The notes: a model not told the origin generated them from the letters alone. Counted from the first letter of the stretch, positions 8,552 through 17,939 are shown. The stretch: DNA of 23,596 nucleotides from Chara braunii (GCA_003427395.1 BFEA01000183.1:872574-896169); one strand, 5' to 3'. Made by a program: numbers and translations.

Positions 8552-8882
8552 GCAGATGGCCACGTGTGCAAGCAGCAGCCACAGGGGGTGGGGGGGGGCA
8601 AATAGCAGCCCGACAGTTGCTGCCCTGCTGGTCGCTGCTCGCCGGGGGGGGGGGGGAGGGGGGGGTAAATAGCTGGCACGTACCTCTTCAACAACAACGT
8701 GCCACATTACAAAACCATATGTACAGTATGGCGAGTGTGTTACGAGAGTAGCCACGCACGCGCAAGGCCAGCAACTGCCTGGGTTCAAACCCCAGCGGTA
8801 GCAAGATCCCGGATCTTGATAATATAATTATGGGGGCGGGGCGGGCCAGGGTGGGCACGTGGCGCGTGCGTGTGCGTCGGCC
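8552..8882 (+). repeat. Direct repeat copy 2, with tRNA-like T arm
   Basis: This is the second copy of the 8017-8293 repeat. It is longer because of an extra G-rich segment near 8587-8666 in which the '(G)nTAAATAGC' part appears twice. The B box GGTTCAAACCC lies at 8782-8792. The T arm is unchanged relative to copy 1, while the acceptor-like part has drifted. Confidence 0.6.
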
Positions 8883-9049
8883 TTGGCGTTGGCCCTTGGG
8901 CGCACGCGTTGTGGCGGCACTCCCTTTTTCGCCACGTGTCACTCCCTGCTGCACCTTTTTTCCCCCTTACTTTTCGCCGAAAACTGCCCGAAAAACAGCG
9001 AAAAAACCCGCCTGTCAGGTTTTGCTGTTTTCCCTACTGTGCGGTGGGG

Positions 9050-9239
9050 GGGGGGAGCGGGGAATGTTCGCGCTCCGATACCAGTGTGGCGGACCCACCA
9101 GGTGTGGTGCTCCGCCGGGGATAGAGATGGAGATGGAGGCGGGNGGGTGGGGGGGAGCGGGGAATGTTCGCGCTCCGATACCAGTGTGGCGGACCCACCA
9201 GGTGTGGTGCTCCGCCGGGGATAGAGATGGAGATGGAGG
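9050..9239. repeat. 100-base-spaced duplication with an N at the join
   Basis: Bases 9050-9139 reappear at 9150-9239 with no difference seen, separated by a G-rich stretch holding one N (9144). The pattern is the same as at 1541-1620 and suggests two overlapping contig ends placed side by side. Confidence 0.8.
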
Positions 9240-9906
9240 AAGAAGGGGGAGCGAGATGGCACAGCGCAGCTCCCACGCCAGACTCCAACGCACATACTCC
9301 AAAGTGTGTGAATGCAGAATGAATCGGAAAACAGACAACAGCTGGGGTATACCCCAGCGGACTGACGGGACTGGACTGGACTGGCTGGTACTGACAGAGG
9401 TACCGGCCTGGACTGGACTGCCCCGCCCCAAATAGAACATAGGCCTGTGAGAACAGGCCAAGGGGCTGGTCTCACAGGCCAACCAGAGGTCCACTACAGT
9501 CATGCAGAGGGATCCAAGGCTATGGAAGTACTGTTTGTACATAACCTACCTGGGAAGCATACCAGGAGTGGGTGGCAGTTGGGGGAGAGGGCCCCTTGTG
9601 GTTGAGGATCATGTGCTGGATGAAGAGCACGTGTGTGCGAGATTGCCGTGTGTGGTGTTCTGTGTGTGTGTAAGGACGGACACTGTGGCCATGCAGGGGT
9701 TGGATCAAGGTCGGTATGGTTTTGAACACCATGTTACGATGCTTGGCAATTGAGGCCATGGGTGCCGGTTTGAATCCGTGTGCTGTCATGCGGAGAGATC
9801 CAAGGCTGTGGAAGTACCGATCATGTTTGGAATCCCTGTTACCCTCCTTTCAAATTCCTCCACTGGGGAGCACGGTGTATGCATGCATGCTTTTGAAGAT
9901 TGATCC
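9240..9906. other. Noncoding region with palindromes and a repeated word
   Basis: No gene is recognised. GCTGGGGTATACCCCAGC (9341-9358) is an 18-base perfect palindrome. GGCCTGTGAGA (9442-9452) pairs with TCTCACAGGCC (9470-9480). A 33-base segment at 9500-9532 recurs with a few changes at 9787-9819. A B-box-like GGTTTGAATCC lies at 9767-9777 just before the second copy. GGACT repeats lie near 9370-9420. Confidence 0.45.
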
Positions 9907-10044
9907 TTTTTTTTTTTTTTTCCAAAGACTCTCCAGGTCCTAATAGGGCGAGTGGTACGAGCATCCCCCCCTACTAGAAACCGTTCAGGTCACTCTACCA
10001 TCGGTGGGGAGCTGCACCTGCTGGAAACCGGGTCCAGCGTCCCA
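9907..10044 (-). mobile_element. LINE 3' tail, copy A (5'-truncated)
   Basis: The poly-T at 9907-9921 is the poly-A tail of a minus-strand copy. The sense strand carries GGGACGCTGGACCCGG, the stem-loop at 10020-10038, and a GCTCCCCACC box, as in the other tails. No coding part is left. The inner limit is set by the conserved GGGACG; the true 5' end is not known. Confidence 0.6.
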
Positions 10045-10250
10045 CATATACAGCAATGCTTTGAAACTGAATGAAGAAAAATAGTGACAGTCTTATCCCT
10101 CCTTGGAATGGATCAGAGCCTCTTCATGTCTGAAATCTGGTTTTTGCTTTTCTTGGAATCTTTGTGGACATACCTTGGAACTTTCCTTGGAACTAACTGG
10201 GAATTGTCTTGAACTTTGCACGAAAACTTGCTCGACTTGCATGGAACCTT

Positions 10251-10557
10251 CTTGACAGTGTGCTTGAGGTCTGTCTGGAACCTGCGGTGAAACCTACATT
10301 GAACTCAGTTGGAACTTGCTTGCCACTTGGTTGAAACTTACTTGGAACTTGCTTGGCTTGGAATTTTGATGTCTTTGAATTTTGATGTCTTTGAATTTTT
10401 ATCAGAAATGGTCTTGACAGTGTGCTTGCGGTCTGTCTGGAACCTGCGGCGAAACCTACATTGAACTCAGTTGGAACTTGCTTGCCACTTGGTTGAAACT
10501 TACTTGGAACTTGCTTGGCTTGGAATTTTGATGTCTTTGCATTTTTATCAGAAATGG
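10251..10557 (+). repeat. Tandem duplication upstream of the GST start
   Basis: Bases 10251-10411 recur at 10413-10557 with few changes; the second copy lacks one of two short TTGATGTCTTTGAATTT units. The whole stretch from about 10150 is rich in TTGGAACTTG words. It ends about 190 bases before the GST start codon, so it may lie in the promoter or 5' UTR. I see no clear TATA box. Confidence 0.75.
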
Positions 10558-10744
10558 CTTGCGGTTTTTTTCTTCGAAGTTGATTATTTACTCGATGCTT
10601 GCCAGAACTTTGGAACCAACTGAGCAGCTGCTTGAAACTAGTTCAAATTTCGTCGGAACTTGTGGTGGTACCTGGAAGTTCAGCTGAGGGGTGGTTGAAC
10701 CTGGTTCCCGATCAGTTTGTCATTTGACCGTGTCGTTGGCAAAG

Positions 10745-10891
10745 ATGACGTACAAGGTGTATGGTTTACCCATTTCTACATGCACTAGGAGGATTTTGAC
10801 TGTGCTTGAAGAGGTTGGTGCAGACTACACGTTGGAGCAGCTTAACCTTGCTAAGGGAGAGCACAAACAGCCAAAGTTTTTGGCTTTGCAA
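10745..10891 (+). CDS. Glutathione S-transferase, phi class, exon 1
   Basis: The 49 codons from ATG at 10745 give the N-terminal thioredoxin-fold half of a phi-class GST, a cytosolic enzyme that conjugates glutathione to electrophiles. 'YGLPISTCTRRILTVL' holds the phi-type active-site Ser in the S-T-x-T pattern, and 'KGEHKQPKFLALQ' matches the conserved end of exon 1. The frame then meets CAA|GTGAGT, a near-perfect 5' splice site, exactly where phi genes are split before 'PFGQ'. Beyond 10891 the frame runs into unrelated residues, which supports splicing. A longer in-frame start at 10691 uses GTG and adds residues unlike the family, so ATG is preferred. The domain continues in exon 2 at 17325. 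Confidence 0.88.
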
Positions 10892-11118
10892 GTGAGTACG
10901 ATCAATGATGTGCAACTTGATTGCTTTGCATGCCATTGTGTGCTGGGCATACCAGCAATGTGGATGATCCAGCCAATCCCCAGAAGTCCACTGAACGCAA
11001 AAGAATTGGACTCATCTGATGGATGCCGTGATTACCGACAGGCAGGTGGACAGGAAGGGGCTCCAGAACTGATGCTCTGATTCTTCGAGTTCCATTCAAG
11101 GAAACATAAGAAATAATC

Positions 11119-11204
11119 TTTTTTTTTTTTCTTTTTTTTTTGGGACAACTGCTCCAATCTATTTGTGGGGAGCAGCACGTGCTGAACCGGGTCCAGCGTC
11201 CCGT
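11119..11204 (-). mobile_element. LINE 3' tail, copy B
   Basis: Poly-T at 11119-11141 is followed by the box that reads CTCCCCACAAATAGATTGGAG on the sense strand and by GGGACGCTGGACCCGG. Two bases are missing from one arm of the stem-loop (11181-11196), so the hairpin is broken. The tail between box and poly-A is short, about 40 bases. Confidence 0.6.
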
Positions 11205-11451
11205 ATGAAGTTATACAAAACATCTGAAGTACCGGGGCATTACCGGCTTTGGCTGAGAAACAATCAAGAAAAAATCAAAGAAAATTAAGAATATTGAATA
11301 TTCATGCAGAAATCTAAAAATCAGAAGAGCTGTGAGAAGACCTCAATTCATGTTCCGTAGGGGTTTTCAATCCGAAACCAAAATACCGTGGTACCCATCA
11401 GCCACCCAACTCTAAGCCTGCCCCAGCCCCCGTATCCTCGATACCTAGTCT

Positions 11452-11718
11452 CTACCAGGCCTCACACCCCCAATTACTAGGTTACAGAGTGGCATGACCC
11501 ACCCCAGAACAGCTCCCCACCTGCTAGGTTACAGAGCGAAGCGACCCGCCTCAGGTCCGACCACCATCGTCTAGGTACCAGCTCACCAACAGCCACTGGA
11601 GTGCCTTCCACCCTCGACACTTCCCAGATCTCTCTACCAGGTCCCATGCCCCCGTATAGCTCGGGTTACAGGGCAGCGTAACCAAGCCCCAGCACTGACC
11701 AGCGTCGTTCTGGTCTTG
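11452..11718 (+). repeat. GGTTACAGGGC module block 1
   Basis: Three copies of the core word (near 11477, 11524 and 11664) lie among the companion phrases CCTTCCACCCTCG, CCCAGATCTCTCTACCAGG and CAGCGTCGTTCTGGT. The last forms a small hairpin, ACCAG-CGTCGTT-CTGGT, at 11698-11714. The function is unknown. Confidence 0.6.
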
Positions 11719-12455
11719 TCCAATCGCGGGCCTACGAGTCGAAAGGCTTCAGCACAGCCTCAGACGAACTGCCAGTTACCCCATAGCTGTGGTTCCAATA
11801 CCTCAAAAGACCCCTTTTGCGCTGGTTGGGATCATCCACCAGAGGCCTTCCTTCTATCCCTCTTAACCGTACTCCGGCATAAGCACGAATCTCAAACATG
11901 AGCGCATTAGAAATTGGGTTGAACGTTGACAAGGAAGTGGAGAAATTGTGAAAGAGAGAAAGAAGGATGAGAGAACTAGGAGAAGAGAGGTATACGATGC
12001 GCACTGCAATCCCACTGTCCCAATACCTCTCGTCCTCCTCAATCCTCCTGTCGTTTTTCACCATTCTCATATAAACAAGATGCCCCTTTGTGGAGGGAAT
12101 TTCATTTGCTCATGAAATTCACTAAACTCGGTTTTGCTTCCATTTATGGTACAGGAAAGAACTAATGTCTGACAATCAATCCTAACAACTGCAGCAACGA
12201 AATTCCATTGGTTACATACACCTGGTGTCTTGCCACTCAGCTATAACACCATCTTCATTGAAGAGTGCCAAACAATACTGTGCCCCACTCCTCCTTCCAC
12301 ACACCCCCTCCCTCCCTCCCTCTGTCTTCTTGCAACTTCTAGAGATGTGCTGTGCCAACCCAGAAAAAAATCCCTCCTCTTAACCAAGGAAGACGAGCTC
12401 CATAACATCGCAAATATATTCTTGCCTTCAATGACCCGCCAGGCCCAATGAGGTC

Positions 12456-12458
<3 letters not shown>

Positions 12459-12492
<34 letters not shown>

Positions 12493-12715
12493 NNNNNNNN
12501 NNNNNNNNNNNNNNNNNNNNNNNNNNNNNNNNNNNNNNNNNNNNNNNNNNNNNNNNNNNNNNNNNNNNNNNNNNNNNNNNNNNNNNNNNNNNNNNNNNNN
12601 NNNNNNNNNNNNGCCCAAGGCTGATATTACCAATAATAAGATTGAGGCCGGGGTCCTCACAGTCTGCCCGGAGTGATCGAACCGAAACTGCTGAGAACCG
12701 GGCTCAGCGTCCCTC
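12459..12715 (-). mobile_element. LINE 3' tail, copy C, interrupted by an assembly gap
   Basis: Poly-T (12459-12492) runs into a 120-N gap (12493-12612). To its right the sense strand carries GGGACGCTGAGCCCGG and a stem-loop at 12690-12708 with stem GCTGAG/CTCAGC. The region between gap and hairpin differs from the other tails, so this is a separate subfamily or a composite. Confidence 0.5.
12493..12612. other. Assembly gap of 120 N
   Basis: A run of N directly after a homopolymer T tract; the true length is unknown. Confidence 0.99.
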
Positions 12716-12719
12716 AAAT

Positions 12720-12830
12720 GGTTATGATGATGACCATGATGATACTGATGATACCATAGATAATGATGGTAATGAGAATAATGATTCAAATAGATGAAAA
12801 AATATAGAAGATCATGCTATATCAGCTATT
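12720..12830 (+). repeat. GAT-rich block with conserved tail, copy 1
   Basis: A degenerate GAT/TGA run is followed by TAGATGAAAAAATATAGAAG and a TATATCAGC end; the same arrangement recurs at about 13225-13347. The paired tails suggest that a larger unit, and not just the microsatellite, was duplicated. Confidence 0.5.
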
Positions 12831-12954
12831 CTGGCGTCCTAATCCTAGTACAACTCCTAGCCCTCCCTGTACCAGGACACTGTACGTTAGAGACAAAACC
12901 AACCTAACCAACATCAACCATAGCTGATCTCTTCTCGCCTCCTTGCAGCCCCCC

Positions 12955-13080
12955 CCGGTTCACCAGTGGAATGCCTTCCACCCTCAGCAAACCCCAGATC
13001 TCTCTACAAGGCCTCACACTCCTGCCATTTACAGGTTACAGGGCAACGCCCCAGCTCCGGCCAGCGTCGTTCTGGCATCG
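12955..13080 (+). repeat. GGTTACAGGGC module block 2
   Basis: It contains CCAGTGGAATGCCTTCCACC, CCCAGATCTCTCTAC, AGGTTACAGGGCAACGCCCC and a hairpin GCCAG-CGTCGTT-CTGGC at 13060-13076. Confidence 0.6.
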
Positions 13081-13224
13081 ACAAACCAAGGGCACAGAAC
13101 AGAGCAACTCAGTAGATATCAGTCGAGGTTCAACCATCTCTGAAGTCCTGTATCCCAAATGTGGAAGAAAGCTAGATGCTGCCAAAATGTCAGAACACCA
13201 AAATGCTTAATATAACAATAATCA

Positions 13225-13347
13225 GATGATGATATTAATGATGTGATGATGATGATGATAATGATGATGATGATGGATATGATGATGATGAATATGATGA
13301 TTAGTAGATGAAAATATAGAAGACTATGTTATAACAGCACTTCTATA
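13225..13347 (+). repeat. GAT-rich block with conserved tail, copy 2
   Basis: A GATGATGAT microsatellite with interruptions, followed by TAGATGAAAATATAGAAGAC, matching the block at 12720-12830. Confidence 0.55.
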
Positions 13348-13684
13348 TTGAGAAGATTATGTAAGAAACTTTGAGTTACCGGGGCCATTAACCGGCGTCA
13401 GCTAAAGATGATAGCTATGCAATCTACACAGAAAGTTAGGTTCTCTAAGGATTGATCTTGGGAATATTTTCAAGCACCGGATGCAGACATCGAACCAAAA
13501 AAACCATCTCAACCTTACTCCGGCAAGACTTACTGCGGTAGAGCTACCATCTCCACCGCTGCTGTACCCTAATTCCGCCCTACTGGCTAGCCCCTTCGCC
13601 ACAAACACAGTCCGCTGCAACCAGCATCAAAATTATGATTTTTTTTGCTATTACAACCTCAAAAATCACTAGAATTCAGGGAAC

Positions 13685-13778
13685 TTTTTTTTTTTTTCTT
13701 TTTTTTTTTCACTTTTTTATTTGCTCCAATCTATTCGTGGGGAGCATCACGTGCTGGGAACCGGGCCCAGCGTCCCTT
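13685..13778 (-). mobile_element. LINE 3' tail, copy D
   Basis: Poly-T (13685-13709) is followed by the box (sense CTCCCCACGAATAGATTGGAG) and a stem-loop at 13753-13771 with stem GCTGGG/CCCAGC. It most resembles copy B, with a short spacer to the tail. Confidence 0.65.
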
Positions 13779-14007
13779 ATAATGGGAATACATTGATGAT
13801 TGACAATTGATGAAAATTTGGGATGATTGAGGATCATTTTGGATGATTTACGATGTCAGAGTGCGTGATTGAGGTCATGAAATAGAGCTAGATGATGACT
13901 AATCAAAAAGATTGTCTACTCAGCACTGAATTACTATCCTATCCCTAATTTCCTGTATCCATTCCAAACAACCAATCACAATTGAGCCCGTGTTGTGCAC
14001 CAATCAG

Positions 14008-14235
14008 GCCTCTTCCCGGTCTCACACCCCAATCTGGCTCGGTTACAGGGCAGAGCTACCTACCCCAGCTCCGACCACCGTCGGCCAGATTGTAGTCGTT
14101 AGTCAAGTTTGCAGATTGCCTTCCTCCCTCGGCAATTCCAGACGTCTATACAAAGCCTCAAGCTCCTACACAAGCAGGTTACAGGGCACTGCCCCAGCGC
14201 CGGCTAACGTTGTTCTGGCGGCAACTCAACCTGGC
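14008..14235 (+). repeat. GGTTACAGGGC module block 3
   Basis: Two core copies (14041 and 14178) with the companion phrases GCCTTCCTCCCTCGGCAA and GTTGTTCTGGCG. It follows the same order as the other blocks: phrase, core, CCCCAGC, GTTCTGGC. Confidence 0.55.
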
Positions 14236-14860
14236 TATTACACAAGAAGACTCGATTAGGAAATTAGCTAATCTAGAATGCCAACCAGAAATCAAGGATC
14301 TGATAATATCAGAATCCTGATCAGCAAAACTTTCTGATGATGAAATTTGATGAGTACCCTAAGAAGATCACAAAGATGATGGATAATGATGACGACGCTG
14401 ATGATTATTTATTTCCACCCCTCCCCTTCTTCCATGTATTCTCCTCCTCTCCCCTCATTTCCTCTTCTCCTCTTGCTGCCTTCGCTGAGCCCAACCCCGC
14501 TATCAACATGAAGTTCCTATCAGCCCCAACGAGAGAGAGAACCTCCCTATTCCCTTCTACCTTGAGGTAACCAGTTCCCCCAAAAGGTGTACCTCAAAAC
14601 TAACACTCTCACCTAGTCTGCCTCCGCCAGGAGATAATGTGCCCCCATACATATCTCCCAGCCCCAGCCCAGGTCAGCTCCCATCGTCTGCGGCTACTAC
14701 CTGGAGGGCAATCACCTCCCACCTTGTGTTACCCTGCGGAGTAGCGCTCCCTTCCTGACCAACCTACCTACCAACTAGACCATAGCCTATTAGGGAGATG
14801 AGAATATAACCACCAACACAGAGATAACTACTGATTGATGAAAAAATGAATAAAGAAACC

Positions 14861-14909
14861 GTGATGGTGATGATGATGATGATGATGATGATGATGACGA
14901 CGATGACGG

Positions 14910-14941
<32 letters not shown>

Positions 14942-14963
14942 GATGATGATTGATGATGATAAA
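14861..14963 (+). repeat. GAT microsatellite
   Basis: About 100 bases of nearly pure GAT repeats with GAC interruptions near 14896-14910 and two TTGATGATGA steps at the end. Confidence 0.9.
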
Positions 14964-15368
14964 GATTCAGATTGGTAGATGATGATGATGAAATAAAATT
15001 GGCGAAAATAAGTAAGGAACGTCGGACTTGCGATGCCCTAATGGCATCCGTGTGGAAGATTGACAGCTCACTATTGCTGTAATGAAAATAGAAGATGAGG
15101 ATGATTACAATTTTTACAGAGAAGTACGGATGATGATCATGAAGAAGATAAAAAGAAGATAAATATCATGGATGACGAATTAGAGAAGCCGATGATGATT
15201 ACCACCGATAACCAAATGAGGATTGCAAAAATGACGGTGTCCTTGATGAAACCCCCCCGCTGAAATCACAATGATGAAAATTTTGATGCTCTTGATGGAT
15301 AACCTGCACAAGGTAAAAAACAGACGAAAGCACATATATAGGTTGATGATGACCTCCTAGCCGCTCTC

Positions 15369-15635
15369 TTGATGATACTCTCGCAATGGCACTGTGATGA
15401 TTCTTCAAGTATGACCAACGTTCTCCGCACTTTGGTCTCCACGGGGCTGACTCCACTTTCCTCCACCGACATCGACTTTGTCAATTCGCATGAGTTCTTC
15501 AACCTCTTTAAAGGTCTTGGCTATGGAGTACTTCATGTGAAAAACATATGGAAAATGTTCAAACAGCAGCTGCCGCTACCATTCTCCCTTTTCCTCTGTG
15601 CCTTAGGCCAGATGCCACGTCAGCCTGTGACGTAG
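15369..15635 (+). other. Unrecognised open frame of 88 codons in the intron
   Basis: The frame includes 'NSHEFFNLFKGLGYGVLH' and 'MFKQQLPLPFSLFLCALG'. I recognise no family. It lies in GST intron 1 among repeats, has no clear start context and is of a length that could occur by chance. Confidence 0.2.
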
Positions 15636-15643
15636 TAATGACC

Positions 15644-15915
15644 TAGCGCCTCTGGATACTGCGCGTGTGTCAAGCGCTATCCCCCATCTAATTCACAACA
15701 TCACAACATCCTCGCACCAGTGCCTCCCTCCCATCGGCTGCCAGCGCCGCGCCTCGTGTCAGCTACTACAGCTAGCATCTTACTAGTTACCCCAAGCCAG
15801 CGCCTCGCCAGCTGCAAGTCACTAGCGCCCCACCACTCACCTGTTGCCAGCGCCTCGCCCCCCGCCAACAGCCAGCGCCTCGCCTGCAAGCAACCAGCAT
15901 GCCACCATCTGCATG
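15644..15915 (+). repeat. Degenerate CCAGCGCCTCGCC repeat
   Basis: The word CCAGCGCCTCGCC or a close form occurs near 15741, 15800, 15847 and 15873, with related AGCGCC words between. The GC-rich composition differs from the surrounding intron. Confidence 0.55.
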
Positions 15916-16229
15916 CCGCGGCGGCCCGCCAGTACAGGAATCGTAACCTAAAAAAAACAGTCAACACCTATTCTTCCCACATTGCAAGGAGAGAGGACGT
16001 GAGGGAACTACTTCTCTCCCCATGGAAATTCCTACACCTATTTACGTCTCTGCTAATATAAAAAGCTCACAAGAAACCGAGCGGATCACCCCTCCCCCCA
16101 AGACAAACTCCTGTCCTTTCACTGCCTCTGCTGGAAGGCGCCCCCTCACCTCCCAGCCCCAGTTCATAACAGCCCCCTAAATCCTCCTGCTCCCTCAGCA
16201 GCATCAGAAAAATGATATACAAAAAATAA

Positions 16230-16741
16230 TTTGAAATGTTATCTTGAACTGGCTGGGGGCAACTCAAGCGTAGGGCCTGGGTAAAGTGGCGTGGCCAGGT
16301 AAAGAATGGTTGGAGGAACCTCTCAAGCGGAACTTCCATCTCAGCTTCAGGGACTGGTTCGCGTTGCAGCCAGGATCTTCCCTTAGATCTCCAAGCTGTT
16401 TTGCAGACCCCTTTCCTCGTTCGCAATTTGCGCTGGTCGAGCTGTAGTCAGTTGACAGAGAGGGGGTGTGATTTTCAAATTTATACTTTGTTTTCTGAAG
16501 GGCAGGGTAGCTTGTTTTTTCAGAGAGAGCTGGCGCTCCATCATGGACTGAGGAGCACTGCCCTCAAAGAATATATATATTTTTTGGGACACATGCTTGA
16601 TGTATATCATGTTTGTTTTTTACGGGTACGCTGGACTCGCTTTCCAGCAGGTGATGCTCCCCACCAATAGACTGGAGCCATACTTAGGATAGGTAGGACT
16701 GCATGCCTATATCATCATTCCTATCTGTAGCAGAGGGCTTC

Positions 16742-16763
<22 letters not shown>
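16230..16763 (+). mobile_element. 5'-truncated LINE copy F, sense orientation
   Basis: The plus strand encodes a decayed end of the same LINE ORF2: 'NFHLSFRDWF' followed by 'CFADPFPRSQFALVEL' and a stop, matching 'YCLKFKEW' and 'DFSDPFPPHPLSLVEL' of the copy at 18737. After the stop come about 230 bases of 3' UTR, the stem-loop at 16630-16648, the box GCTCCCCACCAATAGACTGG, and a poly-A run at 16742-16763. The protein and loop sequences differ enough to suggest a separate or older subfamily. The start near 16230 is where similarity begins to be visible. Confidence 0.7.
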
Positions 16764-16772
<9 letters not shown>

Positions 16773-17324
16773 GAAAATGAAAAGAGAAGAAAAGAAGAAA
16801 AAAAAGAAACAAGTGCGGACGCGGTAGGTTTCAAACTCGAATGGGCAAGAAAAACACACACGAGCAAATACACATCCACCCAACTGGAATGGGGCATGGG
16901 CAAAATAGATCCGCTGGGCCTTTTTTTCTTTTTTCTTTTCCCGTCTAAACACCACGACCGACCCTTGAAGTTATGACACCTGCCCTGACACCACGACCTC
17001 CATATTTTCATTGCCTTTTCCAATTGGGTGGCTGTTTCCTTTGCCCACTTGTGTTTTGTTTGCCCATTTGAAACTCCGTTCTGACATAAACGTACTTACC
17101 CCCCCCAAAACAAAGACTCTGAGCTCTTCCTCAACCAAAACATTGTGTACAAGAAAATAAAGGGCAAAGGTCAGGATAACGATCCCACCCATGTCTGCAA
17201 GCTGTACTGCAGAAAGGGAAAAAAGAGAGTGATCATACCCTTCTGTCCACCAATTCTGATGCATGGCTTGTATGTTTGGTGATCTTGTTCCATCTTCTGC
17301 ATCTCTCTATGTTTCACTTTCCAG

Positions 17325-17373
17325 CCCTTCGGCCAGATTCCAGTTCTGGAGCATTCCGACTTGTGCATCTTTG
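17325..17373 (+). CDS. Glutathione S-transferase, phi class, exon 2 (49 nt)
   Basis: The 49 bases encode 'PFGQIPVLEHSDLCIF' plus the first base of the next codon. They follow a pyrimidine-rich tract ending TTTCCAG and precede GTACGT, a good 5' splice site. 'PFGQIP' holds the cis-Pro of the glutathione site, and the rest aligns with the family's 'ALEDGDLTLF'. As I recall, phi-class genes in flowering plants have a second exon of about this size between the same residues, and both intron phases fit (0 before, 1 after). Exon 1 ends just before 'PFG', so the two join without a gap. The next exon, expected to begin with the 'ESRAI' segment, was not found up to the window end. Confidence 0.88.
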
Positions 17374-17381
17374 GTACGTTT

Positions 17382-17389
17382 NNNTNTTT

Positions 17390-17423
<34 letters not shown>

Positions 17424-17430
17424 NTGTGTG
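17382..17430 (+). repeat. Poly-T and TG microsatellite with Ns
   Basis: A long T run with four Ns at its start is followed by TGTGTGTG with one N. It begins less than ten bases after the exon 2 splice donor. Confidence 0.85.
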
Positions 17431-17647
17431 TAGAATTTATACAGTTGATTTGAAATGTCGGCTAAGAAACATCTAGAAACTTATGAAAAATTCAGGAAAA
17501 TTTTAGGAAGATTTAGGAAAATGTAAATACTACTGACCTATTACTAAGAAAAACAAGAAAGCCCGAAAATCCTTCGAATGCTCAGAATCCCTGGAAACCC
17601 CAACAAAACACTCTTAAAATTATCTAGCACTGTCTAATTCCCTACCG

Positions 17648-17870
17648 GGCTCTCCCAGGCCTCATGCCCCCACCCTGCTAGGTTACAGGGCAACACAACT
17701 CACCCCAGCTCCGGCCAGCATTGTCCCGACAGCAACCAACCCTTGGTTTTCCTTTGGAATGCCCGGCCCAAGGCATCCCCAGATCTCTCTACCAGGCCTC
17801 ACGCTCCTGCTATCGACAGGTTACAGGGCAACCCCCCAGCTCCGCCCAGCGTCGTTCTGGCATTGAAAAA
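17648..17870 (+). repeat. GGTTACAGGGC module block 4
   Basis: Two cores (17680 and 17819) with CTCATGCCCCCACCCTGCTA, CCCAGATCTCTCTACCAGG, CCAGCTCCGGCCAGC and GCGTCGTTCTGGC. This is the clearest block and could serve as the family reference. Confidence 0.65.
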
Positions 17871-17939
17871 AACGCAGGTCCCTGAATCTAACAGCACCAA
17901 AGAAACCTAGAAATGAGTTGCAAGAAGTACTCAAAATCC

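Larger units (their letters stand above)
10892..17324 (+). other. GST intron 1 (about 6.4 kb)
   Basis: Bounded by GTGAGT at 10892 and by a pyrimidine-rich acceptor ending TTTCCAG at 17324, in phase 0. It contains three minus-strand LINE tails, one plus-strand LINE fragment, GAT microsatellites, several copies of the GGTTACAGGGC module and a 120-N gap. A short word, TTACCGGGG(C)CATTACCGGC, occurs near 11231-11253 and 13376-13396. The stretches 14964-15368 and 16770-17280 hold nothing I can name beyond a purine-rich run after 16763 and poly-pyrimidine runs near 16921. Confidence 0.75.

Noticed and set aside
8939-9542. Several overlapping frames on both strands across the duplicated region
   Set aside because: They run through an N-joined duplication and G runs, and share the same peptide twice because of it; no recognised domain.
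12241-12789. 182-residue minus-strand frame with X residues
   Set aside because: It crosses the 120-N gap and a poly-T run; the open frame is an artefact.
14861-14963. Regular repeats resembling a CRISPR or satellite array
   Set aside because: It is a plain GAT microsatellite without spacers.
16721-17023. Minus-strand frame ending in many Phe residues
   Set aside because: It is the translation of the poly-A/purine tract that follows LINE copy F.
17276-17476. 66-residue plus-strand frame through exon 2
   Set aside because: It is in a different frame from the GST exon and runs into the poly-T/TG run; only 17325-17373 is supported as coding.
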